The notes beneath the pieces were generated by a model. It saw only the letters and a list, made by a program, of their open reading frames with translations. It searched no databases and had not been told where the DNA came from. From Lolium rigidum (taxonomy: Eukaryota; Streptophyta; Magnoliopsida; Poales; Poaceae): DNA of 64,000 nt. A program made the translations under genes and the position numbers. The stretch is from NCBI RefSeq assembly GCF_022539505.1, contig NC_061514.1, forward strand, positions 329,761,090 through 329,825,089, written 5' to 3'. Within the stretch, counting starts at the first letter, position 1; each line of letters starts with the position of its first letter. Below are positions 33,841-45,188 of this stretch, in pieces.

Positions 33841-36099
33841 GGGCATCTCCAACCGGGCGACCCAAACGGACGCGCTGGGCCGTCCGTTTTGGGCCGTTTG
33901 CGTGCCCGAGCGGACGCGCGGACAGGGCCCCGCGTCCGCGCGTCCGTTTGGGTCGCGCGGTGCGTCCAACGCGGCAGATTTGGGTCGCGGCGCCATATGG
34001 TATGTTTTTCTTGTAAATTCACTAGAAAAACGCAAAAAAATATTATATAAAATATATAAAATAGTACAAATGCTCAAAATGTATTACACATTACATTGTC
34101 CATGTAATCAAGGATAAAGTATTATTGAAATAAAATGAAAAACGATACAAATGCTCTAGGCTTCAGGATTTCCTTCATCATTGTTGTTTGCAGCATTGTT
34201 GCCTACGTGCTGCCACATGTGCTCGACCAAATCAGCTCTGAAGTCGGTTGTGTACAGCTAGATCTCGAATTTCATGGTGCGCATGAAGAATGTCCCGGAA
34301 TGATGCCGGAGCACCTTGCCGAGGAGTAACCAACTCTCCTTGGCCTTCCCAGGTCAATATCAAAGAGTGAATCATCCCGCTCTACCTCAACAATCATGTT
34401 ATGCATGATTACACAAGCGGTCATCACCTCCCACAGAGTTTGCACATCCCAGTGCTCGCGGCGGTGTTCGACGATAGCCCAACGAGCTTGGAGGATGCCA
34501 AACGCCCGCTCGACATCTTTCCGGGCTGCCTCCTGCTCTTTGGCAAACCTTGCCTCCTCGCTCCGAGTTGGGGTTCCGGATTGTCTTAACGAGTGTAGCC
34601 CAAGGTGGATAGATACCATCGGCAAGGTAGTACCCCTTCGTGTAGTGGTGGCCATTGATCTCAAAATCCACATCGTGGGACCGACCGTACGCTAGCCTAT
34701 CAAACACCGGAGAGCGCCGCAGCACATTGATGTCATTGTGCGAGCCAGCCATTCCGAAGAATGAGTGCCAAATCCATGTGCCATGGGAAGCAACAGCTTC
34801 AAGAATGACCGTGCACCCCTCGGAATGGCCGCCGTATACCCCCGCCAACCAAAGGGGCAGTTCTTCCACTCCCGGTGCATGCAGTCTATGCTCGCCAAGC
34901 ATCCCAGGAAAACCCCCGGAAGCGTTGATCGACAACGGACGAGCCGTGTCCTCTCGCATTAGGTTGCCGGAGGTACTTGTTCTCCGAACGAACCGATCAC
35001 AGCTCCGCAGAACTCGTACATCGATTCCAAGCCGGTTGACTCACTCATGCGCGTGTACTCATCTACGAAATCACCGGCAACGCCATATGCGAGCATCCTA
35101 ATCGCTGCCGTGCATTTCGGTACGAAGAGAGGCCTACCTTGCCAATTGCATCCACTTTCGCACGAAGTAGTCGTCGTAGATCTTCACGGCATCCATTATC
35201 CGGCGGAACAGCGGCCCGGTCATCCGAAAACGACGGCGAAACATGGACGGCACGAACAATGGCTTGGGTTTGAAGTAGTCGTTGTAGAGCTGGTCGTGGC
35301 CGCGTTCTCTTTGCGGTCCAAGGCGGCCGCGCGCCCGGCAAGGACCCCCGATGCACGGGGATTTGCGAGACGACGTGCTCGTGGATGAGCAGCGCGAGCA
35401 TCCGTGAAAAAATCGTCGTCGGACTCCTCTTCCGACGACGTGTCGATGAAGTTCTTGAAGTAGTACTCGTCGTCGCTGTCCACCATGATCCGAAAAGGGA
35501 CACATTTTAGTTCGAGCATTTGACCGAACACCTCGCGAGCGGAGGCGATCCAAATGCTTCGTAGCGACTGCGAAGCGGCCGTCTCGGACGCCGTCCGGTC
35601 CGGATACACGGTGCGGGAGAGCTCACCTCCGGCGGAAACGGCGCAGGCTGCGAACGGCGGGAGGTGTCGCGACGGTGAGAGGACAACAGCGCCGGCGGCG
35701 GCGTCCTCCGACTCTGCTACGACGCGGCGAAAGCAGCGCGGGACCTCGACCTATGCTTCCGCCCCGCTTGCCGGCGGCTCGACGACGTTGGCCGGCGGCG
35801 ACGCGCTCCCAAATCGCCGGTCCGTGGGTGGCGGCGGAGCGGTGGGGAGGTGTGGGCGACGGGCTTGTGTTTTGGGAGGCGAGACAGGCGGGCCGGGGCG
35901 GACAAGGGAGGACGCGAGCGACCAGCCTTTCGCGTCCGCGGCCACGCAAACTCGTCCAAGATTTGGGCCGGGTTTGGGTCGTCCCGGACGCCGCGGCCAT
36001 CCGTTTTAGGGATGGGTCCGCGCGCTGGGCCGCGGTTTTGTCCGTTTCGACCCATCCGGACGCGCGGGCGCGGGATGGGTCGCCCGGTTGGAGATGCCC
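33841..36099 (-). mobile_element. PIF/Harbinger DNA transposon, 2.26 kb
   Basis: The terminal inverted repeats GGGCATCTCCAACCGGGCGACCCA (33841) and TGGGTCGCCCGGTTGGAGATGCCC (ends 36099) match perfectly over the outer 24 bases. They are flanked by the 3-bp duplication TTA (33838-33840 and 36100-36102). It carries a DDE transposase on the minus strand, now frameshifted. No separate Myb-like ORF1 was found; the GC-rich 35500-36050 part holds only chance frames. Confidence 0.9.
34272..35486 (-). pseudogene. Harbinger transposase (DDE_Tnp_4 type), frameshifted
   Basis: The likely start is the ATG at 35486 (MVDSDDEYYFKNFIDTSSEEE). The chain then jumps frames: LYNDYFKPKPLFVPSMFRRRFRM, VGLSSYRNARQRLGCSHMAL, IDCMHREWKNCP, GCTVILEAVASHGTWIWHSFFG, GSHNDINVLRRSPVF, YYLADGIYPPW and VERAFGILQARWAIV. 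The DDE candidates are Asp in IDCMH, Asp in GSHNDINVL and Glu in VERAFGI, each in the expected context. At least three frameshifts separate them, so the protein is not made from this copy. Confidence 0.85.
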
Positions 36100-36102
36100 T
36101 TA

Positions 36103-37371
36103 GGACGCAAACAGACGCTAAGCGACCGCTTTCATCCGCCGTGATCGGAAATGCGTCTGCGTCCTGCTCCAGCGGGCGACGCAAAGTGACCGGGCAGTTC
36201 GCGGAGACGCAAACCTAGCCCAAATATGCTCCAGGTTTGCGTCTCCACGGACGCTCGGCGGACGCGCCGAGCGTCCTCCATTTCTAACCCGGTCCCGCAA
36301 GTCAGGGACAGCGAAATCGACCGCTTGGATTTGTTTCTTTTTTCCTTTCTTTGCTGCCCTAGTGCGACGCCACCACCCCAACCCCACTCGCCGCCGTCCC
36401 GCCGCAGCGCCGTAGTAATCGCCGTCGGCTCCGTTGTCGTCGCGCGGGAGAGCAGGATCGTACTCGGGTTTGGCTCCGCCGCGTACCTACCGGCTGTTTT
36501 GGGGCCAAACGTTGCCGGTTGCGCCGCCCTTCCGCGCCGCCCACGACCTGTTCGGTCAATTGCGTCGGTAGGTTTCTTCTCCTGTTTTCGGCGCTATTTG
36601 TGCGCGGCCATTGATCAACAGTTCGTACTCACGCAGATGGAGATGTGGCCGAGTACGGAGGTGCTGCCCGACTGTGGCACCGTCAAGATCTTCTACACGT
36701 TTTTGAAAGCGGCAAGTGATCGACTACATCAACAACGAGATCTAATCTCGTAGGCTTTGGAATCTTCGAGGGTTAGTCTCATGATCTTCTCGTTGCTACC
36801 ATCTTCTAGATTGGATCTTGACTTGTTATTCATTCTTGCGGTAGGAAATTTTTTGTTTTCTATGCTACGAATCCCATCACTTTTAGACCCTTTGCGGTCT
36901 TGTTATTTAGAATAACATAATTTGCTTTCCGTTGCTTGTTGTAATGTGGTTAGTGACCTCTGCGTGTAATAATTTAGATCTTAACTTTGTTAAAGAGGTG
37001 TAATATATTTGCTTTCAGTCGTAGAGTTACTGTTGTGTTACCGATTCTCACCCTGTAGGCTCTAGTGATCTAGGTTAGGCTTATGGCAGATGTGAATCTG
37101 AGTTTGTCTAGCCCCGACCTCAAGGGTCGCCACAATTTTGTGCCTCAACTTTTTTGATCAAAATTCGTCTTGGAATGCATATGGGTCTTATTCATCGAAA
37201 CAGAGGTAGTACTTAACTCTTCCTTGTCTTTGTGATTGAGGGAAATCTTGGCACCAAATTGGTAGGATAAATGAACGCGGACATTTGGAACGGAGCGCTA
37301 GATGTTCTTGGAATCTAGACCGCATTGTGGCACTTTGTGATTGGTCATAAAGCAAGAGAAAATGAATATTA
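36103..37371. other. Intergenic: GC-rich block with a possible LTR-end relic
   Basis: 36103-36560 is GC-rich with repeated GACGCAAAC/GCGTCTGCGTCC words that resemble inner parts of Harbinger ends. It contains a plus-strand frame (36226-36753) with no recognised domain. 36690-36890 (ATCTAATCTCGTAGGCTTTGG ... GTAGGAAATTTTTTG) looks like the end of a Copia-type LTR, with low certainty. The rest is unremarkable. Confidence 0.35.
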
Positions 37372-37602
37372 ATCCCTCCATTTCAGTGAATAAGAAGTTT
37401 TTGTTTTACATGTTTATATTTAACTAGAAATTAATCTATGTATATAAAAATATTTAATATAAAATTAGTATCATTAGAAAGTATTTTTCAATATGATACT
37501 AACTTATTAGTTATGTATATAATTGAGATATTGTTATACAATTTATTCGGTCAAAAGTCACCTTAAAATACGTGTGTGCCTTATCGATCTAAATGGCAGG
37601 AG
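37372..37602. mobile_element. 231-bp Stowaway-type MITE
   Basis: TA duplications stand at 37370-37371 and 37603-37604. The left end TCCCTCCATTTCAGTGAATAAG and the right end CTTATCGATCTAAATGGCAGGAG are inverted partners. The interior is AT-rich. Confidence 0.7.
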
Positions 37603-37604
37603 TA

Positions 37605-37860
37605 TTACTACCTATGTTTCATCGAATAAGGTCTATATTATTATTTTTGAAAAAGTCAAACTTACTAAAGTTTGATCAAACTTTTCAAAAATCCTATCAA
37701 GAAACATGATATTGTATAGATATTATATAAAAATTAATTAATGATGATTCTGATGGTGTTGAGTTTGGATTATACATGTTAACTATTTTTTCTAAAAACT
37801 TAGTCAAAATTTACTTAGTTAAACATTTAGAGAAAAAAATAAGCCTGGTACTAAAAGGCC
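37605..37860. mobile_element. Degenerate MITE directly after the Stowaway copy
   Basis: It starts CTACCTATGTTTCATCGAATAAGG, very like a MITE terminus. It contains a palindromic AAAAGTCAAACTT...AAGTTTGATCAAACTTTT core often seen in Stowaway relatives. No convincing right terminus was found, so the end is approximate. Confidence 0.4.
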
Positions 37861-38774
37861 ATAACATTGCATGCAGATCAATGACCTCTGCGTGGTTACA
37901 TGATATTGCATGCAGATCATTGATGTCAGCAGTTCATGTGACGCACTGAAATTAATTACTCCATGCCAAAAAAATTAGCTCGAACTATAAAGGATGATTC
38001 GTTGTACTGGTCGGTGCTAATTACTTCTGGTTATTGGGACGGAAATCTGACATGCATATGCGGTTTTAATGAACCTTGTATTCGCATTAATTGCAACTGG
38101 GTGAACGCCACGCTGGCCCGTGTAGCAGCGTAGCATACGGTGAGGATACATGTGAAATACCCACAATATATAAATATACTACAGCGTAGATCGCAAGCTA
38201 GATGAAAGGTGGGATATAGGAAGGGATATCACATGAGCGCATTCATGTATTTTCCTCGGCTCAAATGGCTTCTTCGCGTGGATATAACTACTCATATGGA
38301 ATAAGGTGCACGCGTATTTTACGATGAACTTTAATCATAAAAGTTGAGCAACTATCGGGTGACGCCACTTACAAACACCCCAAAGGGGAACGCCACACTT
38401 CCTATAACAGAAAAAGCAATATCTGAAATCTTTAAGCAACTCAAAAAGACGTATACTAAAAGATATGTGTTGTGCCAGGGATGGTCAATAACAAGATGAA
38501 CCCAATGCCCAATCTTCCCAATAGTATTCCTTAACTCATGAATTGAAACTCAGTCTTTCCCTTAAGATCTTTGCTGTTGGAGATAGCGTGGGCGGGATGT
38601 TACCCAACACCTCACTTTTATTCAGAACTTTGATGGTACGAAGTGCCCAGTAAGCCTGGTAGGAAGAAAGTAATATTAATTACAACCACTAGTATGCTGC
38701 TTTGTCGGACTCAAAGGATATAAGGGAATTGTCAAGAAATGAGATTGAACATATTTAAATTCAACAAATTATGA
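37861..38774. other. Intergenic, only a short repeat seen
   Basis: A short imperfect repeat (ATTGCATGCAGATCAATGA at about 37866; ATTGCATGCAGATCATTGA at about 37907) is present. No gene or terminal repeat was recognised. Confidence 0.45.
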
Positions 38775-39200
38775 TTGTTTCATTATCAAATGCAAGGGAT
38801 GTGGGACCAGGTTCTATTATTGGAGTTAAGCGGTGTAGGAGCCGTGTCGTTCGTTTGTATTAGCTCGTTGTTAGTAGCCCCGAAGGGCGTAAAGGGGGTA
38901 AAAGAAGATAAATATTTCTCCGAAGCAGCTCTTCGCATGTGGGAACTTGCTCTTTTCTTTTGTTTGAAAATACAACCTATGCTGAAACATGACTGCCTAT
39001 CTCTTTCGAGAAGTAGTCTTTTTTCCTATACTTATTAGATGGGGTAGGCTTCAATAGCTGGAATCTTTGCATTCGTATACGTTATGAGCTCCGGCTTAAG
39101 GTTCTAGGCTACGAATTCCTTTCTTGGTCTCTTCCTTCGCTAGCCCTATTCCTAAACCTATTCCCTGCATACGAGCGAGACCCACGCAAATACTACGTAT
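38775..39200. other. Possible organellar (mitochondrial-like) insertion
   Basis: Base composition and wording change here, with moderately GC DNA containing GTAGCCCCGAAGGGCG, CCGAAGCAGCTCTTCGC and CTTTCGAGAAGTAGTC. It reads like plant mitochondrial intergenic DNA rather than the flanking AT-rich grass DNA. No organellar gene could be identified, so this is only a suspicion. Confidence 0.25.
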
Positions 39201-39689
39201 GATTCGTAGTCCTATGTACGACAAAATCTTGATTATAGTATATGAAAATAGTATTACTGGATTCGTATTCAAAAGAACTTTCTAATAATGCTAATTTCAT
39301 ACAAACAATCATTATATATCAAAAAGCACGTAAACCAAGTGCGTCTTATTCCTTGAATCGGAGAGAGTATAGCTAACAGATGATATAAAATCGACTTGTA
39401 ATAAAACATATTTGACTCAAAATGCCTCTTCAACAGACGACATTGATCTATTTGGTGATGTAAAAAATTTACACCGTCGTGTATATTTTTGGCCAAGTGA
39501 CCAGAATATACATCACCACGTTGTATCCTACAATATGACGTGGCATGCTTAGGCTGTGAAGTTTCAGCGCCTGACCGTCGCTTCACTTGATCTCTTTGAT
39601 GACCATCACCGTCGATTAAAATTCGTGAAATCACCCCAGTGCTGTTGTGATGTGCGCCCTCGTCCTCATCGCCTCCCACACGCGCCGTC

Positions 39690-39926
39690 ACGATGAGGGA
39701 GATACCCGATCACGTCAGCGTCGAATGCCACTGAGGACAACACCGCGCACATCATCTTGTGCACGTGGAACAACGGCAGCGTGACCACCAGCGCATCCGT
39801 CTCCACGAACAGGTACACGGCACGGATGTTCTGCACGAACGCTGCCAGATTACGCTGCATCAACGACACTCCCTTGCGCTGGCTCATCATCTCGGAGGTG
39901 TGCAGCAACAGAGCTTGTCGCGCCAT
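39690..39926 (-). pseudogene. Fragment of an acyl-activating enzyme (AAE3 / oxalyl-CoA synthetase-like)
   Basis: The minus-strand frame gives ALLLHTSEMMSQRKGVSLMQ, then RNLAAFVQNIRAVY, DALVVTLPLFHVHKMMCAVLSS. This matches the AMP-binding P-loop region and the following helix of plant AAE3/4CL-like ligases (consensus LHTSGTTSRPKGV, LPLFHVHG). The Gly-Thr-Thr of the ATP loop is lost (EMM) and the HG after LFHV is HK. Only about 75 residues are present, with no flanking exons, so it is a dead fragment. GC-rich DNA up to 40120 may be its altered upstream part. Confidence 0.6.
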
Positions 39927-41403
39927 TTTTCTTGCGGAGGGTGACCGGTGAGGTAGAGCGGGCCGGCAGGGTGGAGAAGGGTGGTGGTGGCTCCATGGAG
40001 GGGGTCGAGCTTAGCACCGAGTTGAATTGGCCGGTGGCGGGGGACGTGGTCGCGAGAGGTGGGGGCGATGAAAATGAGGGGAGGAACGTGACGGGGCAAG
40101 GATGAGGCGCAACGGCCACCATGGTGACAGCCCATCCTCACTTGACGGTGAATCGAGGAGAAATCATGTTGCATCGAACCAATCGGAAAGGCTCGAATCA
40201 ATTTTAGCCTCCAATGACTTGGTACTTGGTAGTAATAGGAATCCCAATGTTGAAATTGAAGTTTAATAGGACTTGGTACTTGTAGTTGTTGAATTTGAAG
40301 TTTGAGTTACTGGATTTGAAGATTGAACTGTCGAAGAAGAGGGATTTGGTGCATATGTGATGTATGTTACAACACCTGATGTGGCAGCACGCGATGATGT
40401 AAAATACATCATCTACTATAGACGGATGACTTTTCGTGAAGTAAATTTTTGGATGTATATTAGTTTATTAGTCCCACTCACAAAATTTATTTGTCCCGCA
40501 ATATCTCCCCTGATCTATTTGTACACGGATGTTTTTCGTGATGTAATACACCTGGGCAGACGGAGTACATTGAATCTTGGGCATGCGTTTTGCTGTCCTA
40601 TTTCTCATGCTTAAAATGTCCTTATAATTTATAAGTGTAGTAGCTAGAGAGAACGAATTATAAGTAAACACTTATTGTGTACTCCATCTTTCTAAATTAC
40701 AAGATATTATAATTAACAAACAATATCCTTCTACATTGGCTGTAATAACCGACCCAGACTTTTGGGTGACCCCTAGAAGAGGTCGACCTCACAACCATGA
40801 ATTTGAGCATTGAGATGCACATGTTATATGACATCATCGAAATACATAGCTTTTAGTTCGATGTACCATGTGAATACGGGGAATAAATGAATAATACAGA
40901 AAGTTATACTACCAGTGGACCTGTTCGCTCAGTGCAGCTGCCTTCACGGTCCATGTTAGATGTAAATGCGGCCCAGGAGGTAGATGGGTCGCATTGACGT
41001 ATCAGTCCCAGCAATGGTTGGCCTGCACTGCTAGTGTTTGGTAAATTCAGATATGAGACATGAATGCACGACGCAGAGACATCAGATAGAGGGCCAGCGG
41101 ACAATTTATCGTTTAGTTCTTGATTCGGAAGCTACACGCAACAGCCAACAGGCATTCCGCGATTACAGAATAAATGTACCACTGCATATGCTCTCATATA
41201 AGTGCTCCACGGGTCAAAGGAACAACATCTCGATCGGCTAGGCTAGTTATCAGATTACCAGTATTTTGAAGATAACTAGGAAATTTGCCCCGTCGCTATG
41301 AGCTTATTTTTATTTCGCCATAACACCGTCTTATGCATTGGCGAGCACACATGGTATTATGGGTATTCAGCTATTCAACCCGGTGGTAGAGTTATCAATT
41401 CTA
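39927..41403. other. Intergenic, nothing firmly identified
   Basis: Contains imperfect GACTTGGTACTTG repeats (40215-40290) and a palindrome GATGATGTAAAATACATCATC near 40394-40414. No gene, LTR or paired terminal repeat was recognised. Confidence 0.4.
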
Positions 41404-41522
41404 TTCCCTCTGTCTAATAGATGTCTGAGATTTATTCAAATTTAGATGTGTCTAGATGTTTTTTAGTGTCTATATACATCTAGATTTAGACAAAACTTAG
41501 ACATCTATTTATAAATTGAGGG
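41404..41522. mobile_element. Stowaway-type MITE, about 119 bp
   Basis: Ends TTCCCTCTGTCTAATAGATGTCTGAG and CTTAGACATCTATTTATAAATTGAGGG are inverted partners, with internal TAGATGTGTCTAGATG/CATCTAGATTTAGAC symmetry. TA precedes the left end; the right TA is not clear. Confidence 0.65.
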
Positions 41523-43693
41523 TCTTTTTTATAAAGTACCATGTATATCGACACATGAGCTCATGTCGGTGTTGTTAGTTAGAACAGGTTTCACGGCAGC
41601 AGCTGCTCCTGGGATTGAATACTAGTACATTCACTAAGTCGAGTTGTGTTTCTCTTTTATTTTTAATTTTGAATACCCATTATGAAAAATTTAGGCCCGC
41701 CAAGCGCCAATGGTCTTATGTAGCCGTTGCCCCGTATAAGTAATCAACCCGAGAATTGATTGACCCACGTAAGTATGTAACCTTAGCCTAATCACCATTT
41801 CTCCATTCTCTTCTTGAGCAGAGCAATGTGGTGGATTCTCTCCCTATGGGGGTGTATGAGGTGCAAATGACATAAGTTCTGAAAATCTGAAAATTTCTCT
41901 TGTCAACCATTGCATCATGTACCAATGGATGTAACCCCTGTCACTATGTATCCAGGGGTGAATCTCCCCTTTGGACAAGGCAAGGCAGCCGTTCTACCTT
42001 GATTTTTGGTGAATGTATTTAGATGTACATGTTTTTCTGAACAATTTGAGTGATCATACATCAAAAACGAACTTCGTATGAAAAATTATACTTGTTTTAC
42101 TGAACTGCGCAACCCTGATTTCGAACCGAAAAAAACCTAGGTATAAAAAATATGGACTCATTTGAATAAGATTGCTTGACTTACATAGAATTACAATAAG
42201 CCTTACTACATACAAGATTAAATTAAGCTATTTGTTATTCATACAAGGAGAATTGGTGGATTTAAAGTTTTTTATTGATATTTGAAAGACACGTCATGTT
42301 TCCTCTAGCGACATAATCATCTAATTGAATTAGATTTGCTTTTACCAGTGGCGATGCTAAGAACTAAAATGTATTTACTGGCGACACAGATCATCAAGAT
42401 TGAGTTACGCATCGATTGAGGAATATTCATAATTCTTGATTGAAAGGATTATAGAGGATTAATAAAACCATTGAGATGACAATTTGGTATGTTGGTAGGT
42501 TCTACTTATAATCAAACATGTTTATATTTTTATTGTTCTAAGGGATCGTGTTAGAATCATATATAGCAGTAATGTCTCATGACTATTTTTAGTGTTCGCA
42601 TCATTTTCTTAGAATTCGCCGCCCTACCTCATATTGTTTCCGTCATGTACCTCCACATCTCACATTGGTGGATCCATATTTCCGTAAGAACTGGGCAGTC
42701 AACATAGATAGAGGTTTTCGGATCCAAACTTTTCAACAATATTTCTCTAAAGCTTAGATATGCATCACCGAAAAATATCAACATATACCATCTACTCAAG
42801 TCATATGCAAGGAAAATTACTGGAAATTTTTCGTGTTTACTTGACACTGTTAGCTTTGTATATTCAGATGAATCCGTGAACACCCCTGAATCAAAGGAAG
42901 GTAGTCCAAGCTTAAGCAATTTGGATTTGGCTAGACCCAGGGAGTTTGGTTTCCGGACGAACGGATCGCATGACGAAGAGCATCGTGGCAGCTAGAAGGG
43001 GAGGTGATCGTTGTAGGAGACACATATATGAACAAGAAAATCATTGCTTACATGTGCCTCGCCACCCCCATGCGTCTGTGACATCCTCCATCGCCTCCTA
43101 CCTTCTTCCAATTCGAGCGGAGTCTGCTAGGGGAGGATTGGGGAGAGAAGTGATGTGTGTAGCTTTTTCGTAGTGATAAAGAGCTGTGGGTTTCTAGGGG
43201 ATTGGAGAATGTGAAGAAGATGACATACGAAGGTGGGATCGGCCGATAGGTGTGGAAATTCTACCCAGTCAGTACATGATCTAATGGGTCCGGTCGTGAT
43301 TTTCAGATTTGCAGAATGTGGCCTGTTTTCGATTATAAATATACCTATAATTATATGAACACTTTTCCGCTTTTTTTATATCATCATTTATAAAAGCATA
43401 TCGAAATTTATCAAAATATAGATATACGTAGACACTTTACAGACATATCTGAAATCAAATAAATTTTGCACTTGTTTTTGTTTAGGGAGGGACTAGAAAA
43501 AGACCCACGAAGGAAAGCACCGTAGAAAATGAATGCGATTCTTCCGACCGCCCGGGAATCAACGACGGCCCGTGCTCGGCTGCTCCCTCCATTCCACGGA
43601 ACCATTTCCCGCTGTCGTCTATTGCTGGACGCCGGTACGTGTCATCTACCCCGACATCACAGGCTTTCCCATATGCTTGTTCAAAAAAGAGTA
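41523..43693. other. Intergenic, one unassigned ORF
   Basis: A minus-strand frame of 96 residues (42919-42629, MLKLGLPSFDSGVFTDS...) reads protein-like but matches no family I know and has no clear exons around it. The rest is AT-rich with no paired repeats found. Confidence 0.35.
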
Positions 43694-43702
43694 AAGACTT
43701 TA

Positions 43703-43856
43703 GAGTAAAATGCACCTATGGTCCTCGAACTCTACGGCAAGGTCGACAACAGTCCTGGAACACGGAAACTGCATCGTTACGGTCCTCAAACTCGTCTAGG
43801 ACGTCCACATACGATCCTGATACGTATGCTGATGACGTGGCGCCACGGGGAGGCTC
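43703..43856 (+). repeat. Left terminal inverted repeat of the Pack-MULE
   Basis: About 153 bp, the reverse complement of 45036-45188 with only a few substitutions and short indels over the outer 140 bp. Confidence 0.9.
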
Positions 43857-44885
43857 CTGGCTGGCCCAGGACGGACGCGCGACGGGCAGACAACCCTGGA
43901 CGTGCTGGAGCGCTTCGCGTTCAACAACATATGCTGCGTAGCGTTCGGCGAGGACCCGGCTTGCCTTGCCGAGAAGGGCATAGCCGCGCCGGAGAGCACG
44001 GAGTTCATGGCCGTGTTCAACTACACGCAGTTCATGGCCCGGTTCATGTCACCCGTCACGTGGCTGTGGCGCATCAAGAAGGTGCTCGGCATGGAACCCG
44101 AGAGGCGGATGTGCTCGGCGCTCGCCACGATCCACGGTTACGCGGACAAGATCGTCAGGGAGCGCAGGGAGAGAGGAGGGGAGGCCGACGACTTCCTATC
44201 GCTGTTCGCCGCAGCCGGCGAGCACAGCGACGAGAGCCTCCGCGACGTGGTCACCAACTTCATCCTCGCCGGCCGCGACACGACCTCGTCCGTGCTGACC
44301 TAGTTCTTCTGGCTGGTGTCTACTCGGCCCGGCGTGGAGGACAGGATCGCGCGCGAAATCCGTGCGGTGCGCGCGTTAGGCAGCAAGATCAGCGAAGGCG
44401 CGCCAACGTTCAGCTTCGACGAGCTGCGCGAGATGCACTACCTCCACGCAGCCATCACCGAGTTCATGAGGTTGTACCCGCTGTCGTCTGCCGACACGCA
44501 CGGCTGCAAGGAGGACGATTTCCTTCCGGATGGCACATTCGTCGGGAAAGGATGGCTGCTGACGTCCTGCACCTACGCGATGGCACGGCTGGAGAGCATA
44601 TCTTGCGAGGACTGCGAGGAGTTCAGGCCGGAGCGGTGGCTCGACGAGGAGGGCGCGTTCCGGCCGGAGAACCCATTCAAGTACCTGATCTTCCACGCCG
44701 GGCCGAGGATGTGCCTCGGCAAGGAGATGGCCTACATACAGATGAAGCCCATCGCGGCGTGTGTGCTGGAGAGGTTCAGCTTCCAGTACATTGGCGGCTA
44801 GGGGCATCCCAAGCTCGTGTTGTCACTGACGCTGCGCATGGGAGGTGGCTTGCCCATGCGGGTGAAGAACAGGGAGCAGAGTTAG
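43857..44885 (+). pseudogene. Captured CYP94-like cytochrome P450, 5'-truncated, two stops
   Basis: A single-exon frame starts mid-gene at TLDVLERFAFNNICCVAFGED and runs to the natural C-terminus (GLPMRVKNREQS, stop near 44885). Landmarks are the I-helix AGRDTTSS, the K-helix ExxR (EFMRLYP), FRPERWLDE and the heme loop FHAGPRMCLG with its Cys. The sequence is like CYP94 fatty-acid omega-hydroxylases of clan 86. TAG at 44301-44303 replaces Trp in the TWFFW block after the I-helix, and a second TAG at 44799-44801 follows YIGG. The N-terminal anchor and about the first third are missing because only part was captured. Otherwise the frame is open, so degradation is mild. Confidence 0.85.
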
Positions 44886-45035
44886 CTAGATACTTGGACC
44901 TGGACGAGTCCATTTTTTCACTTATCAGTCATCACAACTAATTTGTACTCTACTTCTGTAATGATCTCGCTTGGTTCAGAAAATAAAAATATTCAATAAT
45001 TGGCTCGATGTAGGGTTAAGAAAAGGGGGGAGAAA

Positions 45036-45188
45036 GCCTCTCCGCGGTGCCACGTCATCAGCATACGTATCTAGGACCGTATGTGGACGTCCTAGACGAG
45101 TTTGAGGACCGTAACGATGCAGTTTCCGTGTTCCAGGACTATTGTCGACCTTGCCGTAGAGTTCCAGGACCATAGGTGCATTTTACTC
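45036..45188 (-). repeat. Right terminal inverted repeat of the Pack-MULE
   Basis: Inverted partner of 43703-43856. The shared TIR runs inward to GACGTGGCRCC and then diverges. Confidence 0.9.

Larger units (their letters stand above)
43703..45188 (+). mobile_element. Pack-MULE carrying a cytochrome P450 gene copy
   Basis: An exact 9-bp duplication AAGACTTTA (43694-43702 and 45189-45197) flanks about 153-bp terminal inverted repeats (43703-43856 and 45036-45188, starting GAGTAAAATGCACCTATGG). Between them are only P450 sequence and a short 3' flank; there is no transposase. That is the definition of a Pack-MULE: a non-autonomous Mutator-like element with captured host DNA. Its right end is 146 bp from the ABCC start codon. 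The TIRs differ from those of the PMD-MULE at 13863, so the two were mobilised as different families. Confidence 0.9.

Noticed and set aside
35554..36184. Frames on both strands in the GC-rich part of the Harbinger element as an ORF1 protein
   Set aside because: No Myb/SANT-like motif and both strands are equally open.
43718..44941. 407-aa shifted frame over the P450 region
   Set aside because: Arg/His-rich shadow frame; the P450 motifs are in another frame.
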